Source of the DNA: Streptomyces sporangiiformans
Lineage (GTDB): Bacteria; Actinomycetota; Actinomycetes; Streptomycetales; Streptomycetaceae
Assembly (NCBI RefSeq): GCF_005768555.2
Contig: NZ_VCHX02000150.1
Coordinates: forward strand, 40,645 to 104,644
DNA: 64,000 bases
Direction of reading: 5' to 3'
Position numbers and translations under genes: made by a program. Below are positions 52,229 through 60,753 of the stretch, in pieces (position 1 is the first letter of the stretch; every line of letters starts with the position of its first letter). The notes under the pieces were generated by a model. That model had not been told where the DNA came from and ran no database searches. It was given only the letters and a program-made list of their open reading frames with translations.

Positions 52229-53320
52229 ATGAGCGATCAGACGGTGCTGCACGTGAAGGGGCGGGTGCTCGTCGGCCCCGACGACGCCCGGGACGAACTC
52301 TGGGTGGTCGGCGGCAGGATCTCGTACGAGCGCCCGGCCGGCGCCCGTGACGTCCGCACCGTCCAGGGCTGGGCGCTGCCCGGCCTCGTCGACGCGCACT
52401 GCCACGTCGGGCTCGACACCCATGGCCCGGTGGCGGACGACGTCGCCGAGAAGCAGGCGCTGACCGACCGCGAGGCCGGCACCCTCCTCATCCGGGACGC
52501 GGGCTCGCCCTCCGACACCCGCTGGATCGACGACCGCGACGACCTCCCGAAGATCATCCGCGCCGGCCGGCACATCGCCCGCACACGCCGCTACATCCGG
52601 AACTTCGCGTGGGAGATCGAGCCGGACGACCTCGTCGCGTACGTCGCCCAGGAGGCCCGGCGCGGCGACGGCTGGGTGAAGCTGGTGGGCGACTGGATCG
52701 ACCGCGGGACGGGAGACCTGAGCGCCTGCTGGCCGCGCGACGCGGTCGAGGCGGCGATCGCCGAGGCCCACCGTCTGGGCGCGCGCGTCACCGCGCACTG
52801 CTTCGCCGAGGACTCCCTGCGCGATCTGGTCGAAGCGGGCATCGACTGCATCGAGCACGCCACCGGCCTGACCGAGGAGACCATCCCGCTCTTCGCCTCG
52901 CGCGGCGTCGCCATCGTCCCCACCCTCGTCAACATCGCCACGTTCCCGCACCTCGCGGCCGGCGCCGAGGCCAAGTACCCGCGCTGGTCCGACCACATGC
53001 GACGGCTGCACGAGCGGCGGTACGACACCGTGCGTGCCGCGTACGACGCGGGGATCCCCGTGTACGTCGGCACCGACGCCGGCGGTTCGCTCGCGCACGG
53101 GCTGGTGGCGGGCGAGGTGGCCGAGCTGGTGACCGCGGGCATCCCGCCGGTCGAGGCACTGTCGGCCACGGCGTGGGGAGCGCGGGCCTGGCTGGGGCGG
53201 CCCGGCCTGGAGGAGGGGGCCCCGGCCGACCTGGTCGTCTACGACGGTGATCCGCGGGCGGATGTGCGGGTGCTGGCCGATCCTCGTCGGATCGTGCTGA
53301 ACGGACGGGTGGTCGGCTAG
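52229..53320 (+). CDS. Amidohydrolase family protein
   Basis: A 363-residue metal-dependent hydrolase of the imidazolonepropionase/prolidase-like branch. It has HCHVG (H-x-H, about 58), a Lys in GWVKLVGDW (about 150), His in VTAHCFAED (about 190) and EHATG (about 212). The catalytic Asp is in VYVGTDAGGSLAHG (about 278-291). It probably cleaves a C-N bond in a cyclic or amide compound. Its place after the amino-acid transporter suggests it works on the imported compound, which is inference. Confidence 0.88.
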   Translation: MSDQTVLHVKGRVLVGPDDARDELWVVGGRISYERPAGARDVRTVQGWALPGLVDAHCHVGLDTHGPVADDVAEKQALTDREAGTLLIRDAGSPSDTRWIDDRDDLPKIIRAGRHIARTRRYIRNFAWEIEPDDLVAYVAQEARRGDGWVKLVGDWIDRGTGDLSACWPRDAVEAAIAEAHRLGARVTAHCFAEDSLRDLVEAGIDCIEHATGLTEETIPLFASRGVAIVPTLVNIATFPHLAAGAEAKYPRWSDHMRRLHERRYDTVRAAYDAGIPVYVGTDAGGSLAHGLVAGEVAELVTAGIPPVEALSATAWGARAWLGRPGLEEGAPADLVVYDGDPRADVRVLADPRRIVLNGRVVG

Positions 53321-53330
53321 GTGTTGCGGA

Positions 53331-53735
53331 TCATGACGTTGTAGACGCTTCAGCGGCGGCGTGTGGGCGATTGTCACGACGCACCAGCACTGCGTCCAGG
53401 TAGTCGGCTATGGCGTCCCTGTTGCGGGTCAGGCAGTTGATGCGTTCGGTCATGCGATCGCGTTCGTGTTCCAGTGTGGCGATCATCTCCGGTGTCGCAT
53501 CGGGGAAGTAGATGTTCCGGGGCTTGTCGAGGCACGGGAGGATCTGCTTGATGATCCGGGTCGGCAGACCGGCATCGAGCAGCCCTCTGATCTGCAGGAC
53601 CCGGTCCACCAGGCGGTCGTCGTAATTGCGGTAGCCGTTCGCGCAACGGTCAGAGATGATCAAGCCCTGCTCTTCGTAGTAACGCAGCAGTCGGCGGGAC
53701 GTGTTCGTTCGCTCCGACAGCTCCCCGATGCGCAT
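53331..53735 (-). CDS. MerR-family transcriptional regulator
   Basis: The 134-residue protein has the MerR helix-turn-helix and wing (MRIGELSERTNTSRRLLRYY, EEQGLIISDRCANGYRNYDD) and a long coiled-coil dimerisation helix (EMIATLEHERDRMTERINCL). No Cys-rich metal site is visible, so it is likely a drug- or stress-type member. It is divergent from an MFS gene with a 65-base gap holding a TCACA-N4-TGTGA palindrome. Confidence 0.92.
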   Translation of the reverse strand: MRIGELSERTNTSRRLLRYYEEQGLIISDRCANGYRNYDDRLVDRVLQIRGLLDAGLPTRIIKQILPCLDKPRNIYFPDATPEMIATLEHERDRMTERINCLTRNRDAIADYLDAVLVRRDNRPHAAAEASTTS

Positions 53736-53767
53736 GTGCTCCACCTCACGTGGTGTCGAATTGACCT

Positions 53768-53781
53768 TCACATCTGTGTGA
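53768..53781. promoter_or_regulatory. Candidate MerR operator in the divergent promoter
   Basis: TCACA-TCTG-TGTGA is a perfect inverted repeat. It is preceded by TTGACC (53761-53766), which fits a -35 box, and lies between the MerR start (53735) and the MFS start (53801). Long-spacer promoters with a central palindrome are typical MerR targets. Confidence 0.5.
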
Positions 53782-53800
53782 GGGTTTGAGCATACGGCGC

Positions 53801-55024
53801 ATGACTATTCGCAGCACTGAGCTACCCGTTGGCTCCCCCGGGGGAGCCAACGACCGCAAACTCCGCTTGACGGCGCTGCTGGCGCTGGCAACGGCCGTCT
53901 TCATCACCAGCCTGACCGAGACGCTGCCCGCGGGCGTGCTGCCCGCGATGAGCGCCGACCTCGAGGTCGGCGAGTCCGCGATGGGGCAGTCGGTGACGAT
54001 CTACGCCATCGGGACCGCGCTCACGGCGATCCCCCTGAGCGCGGCCACAACAGGGTGGCGGCGCAAGAGGCTGCTGTTGACGGCGATGGCGGCATTCGCC
54101 GTCGCCAACACGGTCACCGCGGTCTCGGCGCACTATCCCCTGACCATGGTGGCCCGGTTCGTCGCCGGCGTGGCCGCGGGCCTGGCCTGGGCGCTGCTGG
54201 CCGGGTACGCCCGCCGCATGGCGCCCGCTCACCTGCAGGGCAAAGCGATCGCGATTGCCATGGCCGGCATTCCGGTCGCTCTGTCGCTGGGAGTGCCGGC
54301 CGGGACGTTCATCGGTGCGGCGTTCGGCTGGCGGACAACGTTCCTGATCATGACCGCCCTCACCGTCGTCGTGATCGCATGGATCATGGCGTCGGTCCCG
54401 GACCACCCCGGGCAGCGGGCGGACGGCCGGCTGCCGATGCTGCGGGCCCTCACCGTCCCGGGCGTGGCACCGGTCCTGTTCGTCACCCTGCTTTTCGTGC
54501 TGGCTCAGACCATCCTCTACACCTACATCGCCACGTTCCTCGACCGGCTCGGCATGGGCGACTCCACCGACCTCGTGCTGTTGGCCTTCGGCGCCGCCTC
54601 CCTGGTGAGCATCTGGATCGTGGGCGCGCACATCAACCGTCGGATGCGAAGCCTCACCATCGCCGGCACCGTCCTGGTCGCCATGGCGGCGGCGATCCTG
54701 GCCGTGCCGGCCGACAGCCCCGCTCTGGTCCACCTCGCGGTGATGTTGTGGGGGCTGGGATGGGGAGGCGTCCCCACTCTCCTGCAGACCGCCGTGGGCG
54801 ACGCCGGAGGCGACGAGGCTGCAGGCACCGCACAGGCCATGCTCGTCACCTTGTGGAACGTGGCCATGGCCGGCGGCGGAGTAGTCGGTGGCATCCTCCT
54901 CGACCTCCTCGGCCCCACCTCCCTCCCCTGGAGTGTCCTCGCACTCCTCGTGCCGGTGCCGGCCGTTGTCATCGCCGCTCGCACACACGGTTTCCCCACC
55001 AGGCGTGTGAGCACTACCTCATGA
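53801..55024 (+). CDS. MFS transporter (drug efflux type, DHA1-like)
   Basis: A protein of about 407 residues with 12 membrane segments: LTALLALATAVFITSLTETL, MVARFVAGVAAGLAWALLAGYARRMAP (motif C-like region) and MLVTLWNVAMAGGGVVGGIL. It resembles arabinose/chloramphenicol-type efflux pumps. The ATG at 53801 is preferred over a TTG at 53786. Control by the divergent MerR is likely. Its end is 40 bases from the convergent cobC gene. Confidence 0.88.
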   Translation: MTIRSTELPVGSPGGANDRKLRLTALLALATAVFITSLTETLPAGVLPAMSADLEVGESAMGQSVTIYAIGTALTAIPLSAATTGWRRKRLLLTAMAAFAVANTVTAVSAHYPLTMVARFVAGVAAGLAWALLAGYARRMAPAHLQGKAIAIAMAGIPVALSLGVPAGTFIGAAFGWRTTFLIMTALTVVVIAWIMASVPDHPGQRADGRLPMLRALTVPGVAPVLFVTLLFVLAQTILYTYIATFLDRLGMGDSTDLVLLAFGAASLVSIWIVGAHINRRMRSLTIAGTVLVAMAAAILAVPADSPALVHLAVMLWGLGWGGVPTLLQTAVGDAGGDEAAGTAQAMLVTLWNVAMAGGGVVGGILLDLLGPTSLPWSVLALLVPVPAVVIAARTHGFPTRRVSTTS

Positions 55025-55064
55025 ACGCCCGCACCGAACACCACGGCCCGGGCGCCGCGGGCCG

Positions 55065-56132
55065 TCAGCGCCCCACCACCGTCACGGCCTTGTCCAAGGC
55101 CTGCAGGAACCGGTTCACCGTCACCCGGTCCCGTACCGCGAGGCGCAGCCACTCCTCGCCCAGCCCGGGGAACGTGTCCCCGCGCCGCACCGCGAAGCCC
55201 AGGCTGCGCAGTTGGGCCCGTACGGCGGTGGCCCGGGGGAGGCGGACGAGGACGAAGGGACCTTCGGCGGGCTCGACGACGTGCAGTCCGTCGGGGGCGA
55301 ACTCCTTGAGACCCGCGATGAGATGGGCTCGGTCGGCGGCTGTCCGGTGCGCCGCGTCGGACGCCTCGGCGAGGGCCGCGTCCCCCACACAGGCCTCCGC
55401 CGCCGCGAGGGCCGGCGTGGAGACCGGCCAGAGGGGCTGGGCTCGCTCCAGGTCCGCGATCGTCTCGGGGGACGCGAGCACGTACCCGATCCGCAAGCCC
55501 GCCAGCCCCCATGTCTTCGTGAGGCTGCGCAGCACCACCAGGCCGGGTACGTCCGTCCTCCCCGCGAGGGCCTCGCGCTCACCCGGCGCCGCGTCCATGA
55601 ACGCCTCGTCGACCACCAAGGTCCGCCCAGGACGGGCGAGTTCGGCGATCGCGGCGGCCGGGTGGAGCACGGACGTCGGATTGGTCGGGTTGCCGATCAC
55701 GACGAGGTCCGCGTCCTCGGGAACGGCCGCCGGATCGAGCCGGAAGCCGTCCTCCTCCCGCAGCAGCACCCGGCCCACGGTGTGCCCGGCGTCCCGCAAC
55801 GCCGCCTCCGGCTCCGTGAACTGCGGGTGCACGACGACGGGCCGGCGAACCCTCAGGGCACGGGCGAGCAGTACGAAGGCCTCCGCCGCGCCCGCGGTGA
55901 GGAGCACGCGCTCCGCGGGCAGCCCGTGCCGGGCGGCCACCGCCTCCCGCGCCTTCCGCCCGTCCGGGTAGGCCGCGAGACCGGTCAGCGAGTCGGCGAT
56001 CCGCTCGCGCAGCCAGGCCGGAGGCGTGTCGGCGCGGACGTTCACCGCGAGGTCGACGAGCGCCGAGCCGTCGTCACGGACCTCGGCGTCCCCGTGGTGA
56101 CGAAGGTCGTGATCGCCACCTTCAGTGCGCAT
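55065..56132 (-). CDS. cobC: CobC-type PLP-dependent threonine-phosphate decarboxylase/aminotransferase-like enzyme
   Basis: A 355-residue fold-type I PLP enzyme like histidinol-phosphate aminotransferase: DLAVNVRADTPPAWLRERIAD, VVIGNPTNPTSVLHP, TLVVDEAFMDAAPGE and PLP Lys in LRSLTKTWGLAGLRIGYV (about 208-225). In actinobacterial cob clusters such enzymes are named CobC and are thought to make the (R)-1-amino-2-propanol O-phosphate linker by decarboxylating threonine phosphate. The ATG at 56132 overlaps the cbiX stop. It is last in the operon. Confidence 0.87.
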   Translation of the reverse strand: MRTEGGDHDLRHHGDAEVRDDGSALVDLAVNVRADTPPAWLRERIADSLTGLAAYPDGRKAREAVAARHGLPAERVLLTAGAAEAFVLLARALRVRRPVVVHPQFTEPEAALRDAGHTVGRVLLREEDGFRLDPAAVPEDADLVVIGNPTNPTSVLHPAAAIAELARPGRTLVVDEAFMDAAPGEREALAGRTDVPGLVVLRSLTKTWGLAGLRIGYVLASPETIADLERAQPLWPVSTPALAAAEACVGDAALAEASDAAHRTAADRAHLIAGLKEFAPDGLHVVEPAEGPFVLVRLPRATAVRAQLRSLGFAVRRGDTFPGLGEEWLRLAVRDRVTVNRFLQALDKAVTVVGR

Positions 56133-57066
56133 GGGAGTGTGCTTGATCGTGATGCCCGTGGTGGCCGTCATGGTGGTGACCGCCATGGTGATCGTCGTCG
56201 TCCGGGTGGAAGTGCGGCTGCTGGGGGAGCCCCACCTTGTCCTCGAAGCCGGGAAGCGCGACACGGTAGACGCAGGAGTCGCAGTTCATACGGAGATCGC
56301 CCGCCACGGCCTCCCGATAGCGCTCCATCACCAGGTCGAGCAGTTCCGGCTCCGGACCGATGACATCGGCCGACCGCACCTCGACCTCTGGGTGCGCGGC
56401 CGCCCAGCCCTCGGTCTGCATCTGGACCCGTTCCGGCAGGATGCCGGTGAACAGGAAGTACGGCAGTACCACGATCCGGCGGGCGCCCAGCCTCGCGCAG
56501 CGGTCCAGCCCCGACGGCACATCGGGCGCCGCCAGCGACACGAACGCAGTCTCCACGCCCGCGTAACCGCGTCCCTCCCACAGCAGCCGGGCCGCCTTGT
56601 GCACCTCGGCGTTGGCGTCGGGGTCGGTCGAGCCGCGGCCGACGAGCAGGACGGTCACATCGGCCCGGTCGAAGGGCGTGCGCGCCGTATCGCCGAGTGC
56701 CTCGTCGAGCCGCCGCTCGAGCACCGACAACAGCGCGGGGTGCGGGCCGAGCGGACGGCCGTACGTGTACGAGATGCCCGGGTGCCGTTCCTTCTCGCGG
56801 GCCAGCGCAGCCGGAATGTCGCCCTTCGCGTGCCCGGCGGACACCAGCATCAGCGGAACGGCGGCGAACCGGCTCACGCCACGCTCGACCAGCTCGGTCA
56901 CGGCGTCGCCGAGCGGGGGCGGGGACAGCTCGATGAAGCCGCCCGCGACGGGCAGTTCGGGGGCGCGGCGGCCCAACTCCCGTACGAAGTCGCGGAAGGC
57001 CTCGGCGCCCGCGTCGTCCCGGGTGCCGTGTCCGGCGATGAGCAGGGCGGGGGGCGGGGTGGTCAC
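56122..57066 (-). CDS. cbiX: Sirohydrochlorin chelatase with histidine-rich C-terminal tail
   Basis: A 314-residue CbiX-type chelatase, with the metal-binding His in LLIAGHGTRDD (about 8-18) and the second half LLVGRGSTDPDANAEVHKAA (about 141). GARRIVVLPYFLFTGILPERV is the other conserved motif. It inserts Co2+ (or Ni/Fe in relatives) into sirohydrochlorin. The last 30 residues are an extreme His/Asp tail (HPDDDDHHGGHHHDGHHGHH), likely a cobalt or nickel store. The GTG at 57066 with GAGGAG upstream overlaps the cobH stop. Confidence 0.92.
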   Translation of the reverse strand: MTTPPPALLIAGHGTRDDAGAEAFRDFVRELGRRAPELPVAGGFIELSPPPLGDAVTELVERGVSRFAAVPLMLVSAGHAKGDIPAALAREKERHPGISYTYGRPLGPHPALLSVLERRLDEALGDTARTPFDRADVTVLLVGRGSTDPDANAEVHKAARLLWEGRGYAGVETAFVSLAAPDVPSGLDRCARLGARRIVVLPYFLFTGILPERVQMQTEGWAAAHPEVEVRSADVIGPEPELLDLVMERYREAVAGDLRMNCDSCVYRVALPGFEDKVGLPQQPHFHPDDDDHHGGHHHDGHHGHHDQAHSHAH

Positions 57067-57743
57067 GATGTCTCCTCGGACTGGGATACAGGCTGGAATA
57101 CGGACTGGGGCGCGGCGTGGTTCACGGCGTGGTTCACGGGGTGGTTCTCGCGGTGATTCACGGGGTGGTACAGCAGGGCGTTGAGCGCTGCCGCGGCTAC
57201 CGCTGAACCGCCCTTCTCGGACACGTTGCTGACGGCGGGCAGCCCGCTCTCGCGCAACGCGGCCTTGGACTCGGCGGCGCCGACGAAGCCGACGGGCAGA
57301 CCGATGACGAGCGCCGGCGCGGCGTCCAGCGTCAGGAGTTCCTCCAGCGCGGTCGGAGCGCAGCCGATCACCCAAAGCGCGCCGGGCCCGACCTGCTCGT
57401 ACGCGAGCCGGATCGCGTGTGCCGAACGGGTCAGCCCCGGCCCCGATGTGGCGTCCTTCAGCCGGCACACGGTCTCGCGCCGGGTGATCCCCGCCGCGAC
57501 CATCTCCACGTCCACGACGACGGGCGCCCCGTCGTGCAGCGCGGCATGTGCCTTCTCCAACGCGTCCTCGTCGGTGACGAGGTCCTCCGCGTAGTCGAGA
57601 TCGGCCGCCGAGTGGATCACCCGCTCCACGACCGCACGCGTCAGCGGCGGGAAGCGCGAGGTGTCGAGCCGGGCGCGGAGCCGCCGGAAGGACTCCGCCT
57701 CGATGGGGTGCACGACACGGGTCTCGGGAAACACCTGGCTCAA
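57063..57743 (-). CDS. cobH: Precorrin-8X methylmutase
   Basis: A 226-residue enzyme that moves the C-11 methyl group to C-12, giving hydrogenobyrinic acid. CobH motifs: VERVIHSAADLDYAEDLV (catalytic His, about 40-57), VDVEMVAAGITRR, LVIGLPVGFVGAAESKAAL and SEKGGSAVAAAALNALLY. The TTG at 57743 overlaps the cobJ stop and has GGAGGA six bases upstream. After NALLYHP there is an added tail of HPVNH-like repeats (about 190-226) from a degenerate 12-bp tandem repeat. Confidence 0.94.
   Translation of the reverse strand: MSQVFPETRVVHPIEAESFRRLRARLDTSRFPPLTRAVVERVIHSAADLDYAEDLVTDEDALEKAHAALHDGAPVVVDVEMVAAGITRRETVCRLKDATSGPGLTRSAHAIRLAYEQVGPGALWVIGCAPTALEELLTLDAAPALVIGLPVGFVGAAESKAALRESGLPAVSNVSEKGGSAVAAAALNALLYHPVNHRENHPVNHAVNHAAPQSVFQPVSQSEETS
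57112..57171. repeat. Degenerate 12-bp tandem repeat in the cobH 3' end
   Basis: Four to five copies of a GTGGTTCACGGC-like dodecamer lie head to tail. They encode repeated HPVNH/HAVNH units in the C-terminal tail of CobH. Units differ at one to three positions. Confidence 0.75.
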
Positions 57744-59431
57744 TTGGGCTCCTCCTGCCAACGGTAGCCGCGAGGCGTCACCATACGGCCCGCGATCTCA
57801 CGGGTCGCCGTGTTGCCCACCGTCACGACCGTCATCATGTCGACCGTTGCCGGATCGAGTCCCGCGAGGGTGGTGAGCCGGCTGGATTCGTCCGCGCGCG
57901 AGGCATTGCGTACGACACCCACGGGTGTCGTCGGCTCCCGGTGCTCGGCGAGGATCGCGAGCGCCTTGGGGAGCTGCCAGTCACGGCCCCGGCTGCGGGG
58001 GTTGTAGAACGTCACCACGATGTCGGCCTCCGCGGCGGCCCGCACCCGCCGCTCGATGACCTCCCACGGCGTGTGCAGGTCGGACAGGCTGATCGACACG
58101 TGGTCGTGGCCGAGCGGCGCGCCCAGGATCGCCCCGGCCGCGAGGGCGGCGGTCACCCCGGGCACCCCGACCACGTCGATGTCGTCGGACGCCTCGGCGA
58201 GCGCGGGCGACGCCATCGCGTACACGCCCGCGTCACCGCTGCCGATCAGCGCCACGGCCCGGCCGAGCCGTGCCTCCGACACAGCCGTCCGGGCCCGCTC
58301 CTCCTCGGCGCCCAGCCCGGACTCCAGAACGCGGGTACCCGGGCGGATCAGGTCGCGGATCTGGTCGACGTACTGGTCGAGCCCGACGAGCACGGAGGCC
58401 CGGCGCAGCTCGTCCTTCGCGCGCGGCGTCAGCAGATCCCGCGCGCCGGGACCGAGTCCCACGACGGCGAGCCGGCCGCGGCACGGACGCCGTACGACGG
58501 CACAGGTCGCCATCGCGGGCTGCCCGGCCTGTCCGGCGGATTTCCGCTTGGGGACGAGGAGTTCACCCCCGCGTACGAGCGCGGCGGCCTCCGCCACGGA
58601 CGGCGTGCCGACGGCGGCCAGCGGCGCCTGGGACGGGTTGGGCACGTCCACGGCGGCCAACTCCTCGGCGGAGTACGTCACCAGGGGCACCCCGAGGCGG
58701 GCGGCCGCCTCGACGATGCCGGGCTCGCCGGCCTTGGCGTCCACGGTGGCGAGCTCGGCGACCGACCGGGCGGAGAGCCCGGCATCGCGCAGGGCTCCCT
58801 CCACGAGCCCGAGCACCTCGTCGGCGGGCGCGCCCCTGGAGGCGCCGACGCCGACGACGAGGGAGGGCGGGCGCAGGACGACTTCGTGCGCGGCGGGTTC
58901 GGCCAGCCGGTCCGTGAGCCGTATCGCGTACGGCCCGGAGGTCGCGACCGGGAGCGGCGGAAGCGGCCACGGCACCTCCGCCTCCAGAACAACAGGCTCC
59001 CCGTCCAGCAGGGCCCGCGACACCGCCGCCACATCTCCCTCGACGGGCAGCCCGAGCGTGTCCAGTCCGGGCACTGAGACCGAGTCGGTCGCTGTCGTCA
59101 CCACCGGCTCCGCGCCGAGCAACTCACCTACCGCACGGGCGAGTTCATTGGCCCCGCCGCCATGCCCCCCGACGAGCGAGACGGCGAACCGCCCGCCCTC
59201 GTCCACACACACGACCCCCGGATCGGAGGCCTTGTCCGTCAGCAAGGGCGCGACGAGCCGCACCACGGCCCCCGTGGCCAGAAAACACACGAGCTGCTCG
59301 CACTCCGCGAAGGCACGCCGCACGGCGTCGCCCACGGGACCGTCGTACACACGCGTGCGATCGGGCCATGCCGCGGCCACCCGCTCGCGGGCCCGGGCAC
59401 CCGCCGCCGTCGCGGAAATCAGGCCGATCAC
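57740..59431 (-). CDS. cobJ: CbiG-CobJ fusion: cobalamin biosynthesis protein / precorrin-3B C17-methyltransferase
   Basis: A 563-residue fusion. The N-terminal half is CbiG-like: CFLATGAVVRLVAPLLTDK and VSLVGGHGGGANELARAVGE, then VVGVGASRGAPADEVLGLVE. From about residue 328 a CobJ SAM methyltransferase follows: LAVVGLGPGARDLLTPRAKD, ALIGSGDAGVYAMASPAL, TVVTVGNTATREIAGRMVTP. The CobJ part contracts the ring at C-17. The GTG at 59431 overlaps the cobL stop and has AAGGAG upstream. Streptomyces cob clusters usually carry this fusion. Confidence 0.94.
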   Translation of the reverse strand: MIGLISATAAGARARERVAAAWPDRTRVYDGPVGDAVRRAFAECEQLVCFLATGAVVRLVAPLLTDKASDPGVVCVDEGGRFAVSLVGGHGGGANELARAVGELLGAEPVVTTATDSVSVPGLDTLGLPVEGDVAAVSRALLDGEPVVLEAEVPWPLPPLPVATSGPYAIRLTDRLAEPAAHEVVLRPPSLVVGVGASRGAPADEVLGLVEGALRDAGLSARSVAELATVDAKAGEPGIVEAAARLGVPLVTYSAEELAAVDVPNPSQAPLAAVGTPSVAEAAALVRGGELLVPKRKSAGQAGQPAMATCAVVRRPCRGRLAVVGLGPGARDLLTPRAKDELRRASVLVGLDQYVDQIRDLIRPGTRVLESGLGAEEERARTAVSEARLGRAVALIGSGDAGVYAMASPALAEASDDIDVVGVPGVTAALAAGAILGAPLGHDHVSISLSDLHTPWEVIERRVRAAAEADIVVTFYNPRSRGRDWQLPKALAILAEHREPTTPVGVVRNASRADESSRLTTLAGLDPATVDMMTVVTVGNTATREIAGRMVTPRGYRWQEEPN

Positions 59432-60753
59432 TGGGCAACTCCTTCGGTACGCGCCGGAGGCCGGACGCCCCACAGCAGGAAGACGGGATTGGTCGCCGCG
59501 AGCCGGGTGACATCCCCGGGCAGCGGCGCCAGGCGCGACGACTGCAGCAGTACGCCGTCACAGTCGAGCCCGGCCCCGACGAGCGCGTCGCGCGCCGCCG
59601 GAACCCGGTCGAGCGCGGCCATCGCCACCACGACCGCCCGCCGCGCCCGGCGCGCGCAGTCCGTCACGATCACGGGCAGCTCCTGTCCGCCGCCGCCGAT
59701 GAACACGGCGTCGGGATCGGGGAGACCGGACAGCACGGTGGGCGCGGCACCCTGCACGACGGTCATGTCCACGCCGTGCGCGGCCGCGTTGGCGCGCACG
59801 CGCTCCACACCGTCCCATGTCTTCTCGACAGCGGTCACGGCGGCCCCCAGCCGCGCGCACTCCACGGCGACCGAGCCCGAGCCCGCCCCGATGTCCCAGA
59901 TGTGATCCCCGAGCCGCGGCCCGAGCCGGGCCAGTGCGAGAGCGCGCACCTCGAACTTGGTGATCATCGAATCCCGGTGGGTGAACTCGCTCTCGTCCAG
60001 GGCCCATTGAGCGGGCCCGGGCGCGCGCCCGGCAACCGTCCGTACCGGCGTGAGAACGCGCGACTCGTCCAGACACAGCACGACGCTCACCGCCGACCCC
60101 CAGTCGCGGGCGGCGGCCTCGACGGGCGTGACCCGCTCGACGCACTCGCCCGAGGCCGTTTCCGCGGCTGTTTCCGAGGCCGTTTCCGGGTCCGTCCCGG
60201 AGCCCAGTGCCGAAGCCACCACGAGAAGGCGCCCACTCGACCGCAGGGCGGCCCCGAGCTCGGCGGGACCGGCCCCGGGGCCGGTCAGCACCGCCACCTT
60301 CGGGTGCGCCCGGCAGACGTTCACGGCGGTCCGCACATCACGCCCGTGCGCGCTCACCACCACCGCGTCGTCCCAGGCGAGTCCGAGCCGCGCGAAGGCG
60401 GTGGCCACGGACGACACCCCGGGGCGCACCTCCAGCCGGTCGCTCCCGAAACGCTCGGCGAGCGCCCGCACGATGCCGAAGAACCCGGGGTCGCCGGAGG
60501 CGAGCACGACCACCCGCCGCTGATCAGCCGGCTCTCGTTCGGGCTTCTGCGGTTGCGGTTGCTTCTCCAGGTGCCGCTCGATCGCGTCGAGGGCGGGCGC
60601 GAGGGGACCGAGGACGATCCGTTCCGCCGCGTCCGGCAGTCGCGCGGCCGCGAGATGCCGCCGCGCGCCCACGACGAGCTCCGCCTCGGCCAACGCGGCC
60701 TCGGCGTCCGGAGGAAGGGGCGCCCCCGTCCCCGTACCGACGACGGTGATCAT
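59428..60753 (-). CDS. cobL: Precorrin-6Y C5,15-methyltransferase (decarboxylating)
   Basis: A 441-residue two-domain enzyme. The N-terminal CbiE-like methyltransferase shows MITVVGTGTGAPLPPDAEAA, VVLASGDPGFFGIVR and HPKVAVLTGPGAGPAEL. The C-terminal CbiT-like domain (about 245-415) has HIWDIGAGSGSVAVECARLG as the SAM site. It methylates C-5 and C-15 and decarboxylates the acetate at C-12. An Ala/Thr/Glu stretch (TASETAAETASG) links the domains. It overlaps cobM upstream and cobJ downstream by four bases. Confidence 0.95.
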   Translation of the reverse strand: MITVVGTGTGAPLPPDAEAALAEAELVVGARRHLAAARLPDAAERIVLGPLAPALDAIERHLEKQPQPQKPEREPADQRRVVVLASGDPGFFGIVRALAERFGSDRLEVRPGVSSVATAFARLGLAWDDAVVVSAHGRDVRTAVNVCRAHPKVAVLTGPGAGPAELGAALRSSGRLLVVASALGSGTDPETASETAAETASGECVERVTPVEAAARDWGSAVSVVLCLDESRVLTPVRTVAGRAPGPAQWALDESEFTHRDSMITKFEVRALALARLGPRLGDHIWDIGAGSGSVAVECARLGAAVTAVEKTWDGVERVRANAAAHGVDMTVVQGAAPTVLSGLPDPDAVFIGGGGQELPVIVTDCARRARRAVVVAMAALDRVPAARDALVGAGLDCDGVLLQSSRLAPLPGDVTRLAATNPVFLLWGVRPPARTEGVAQ

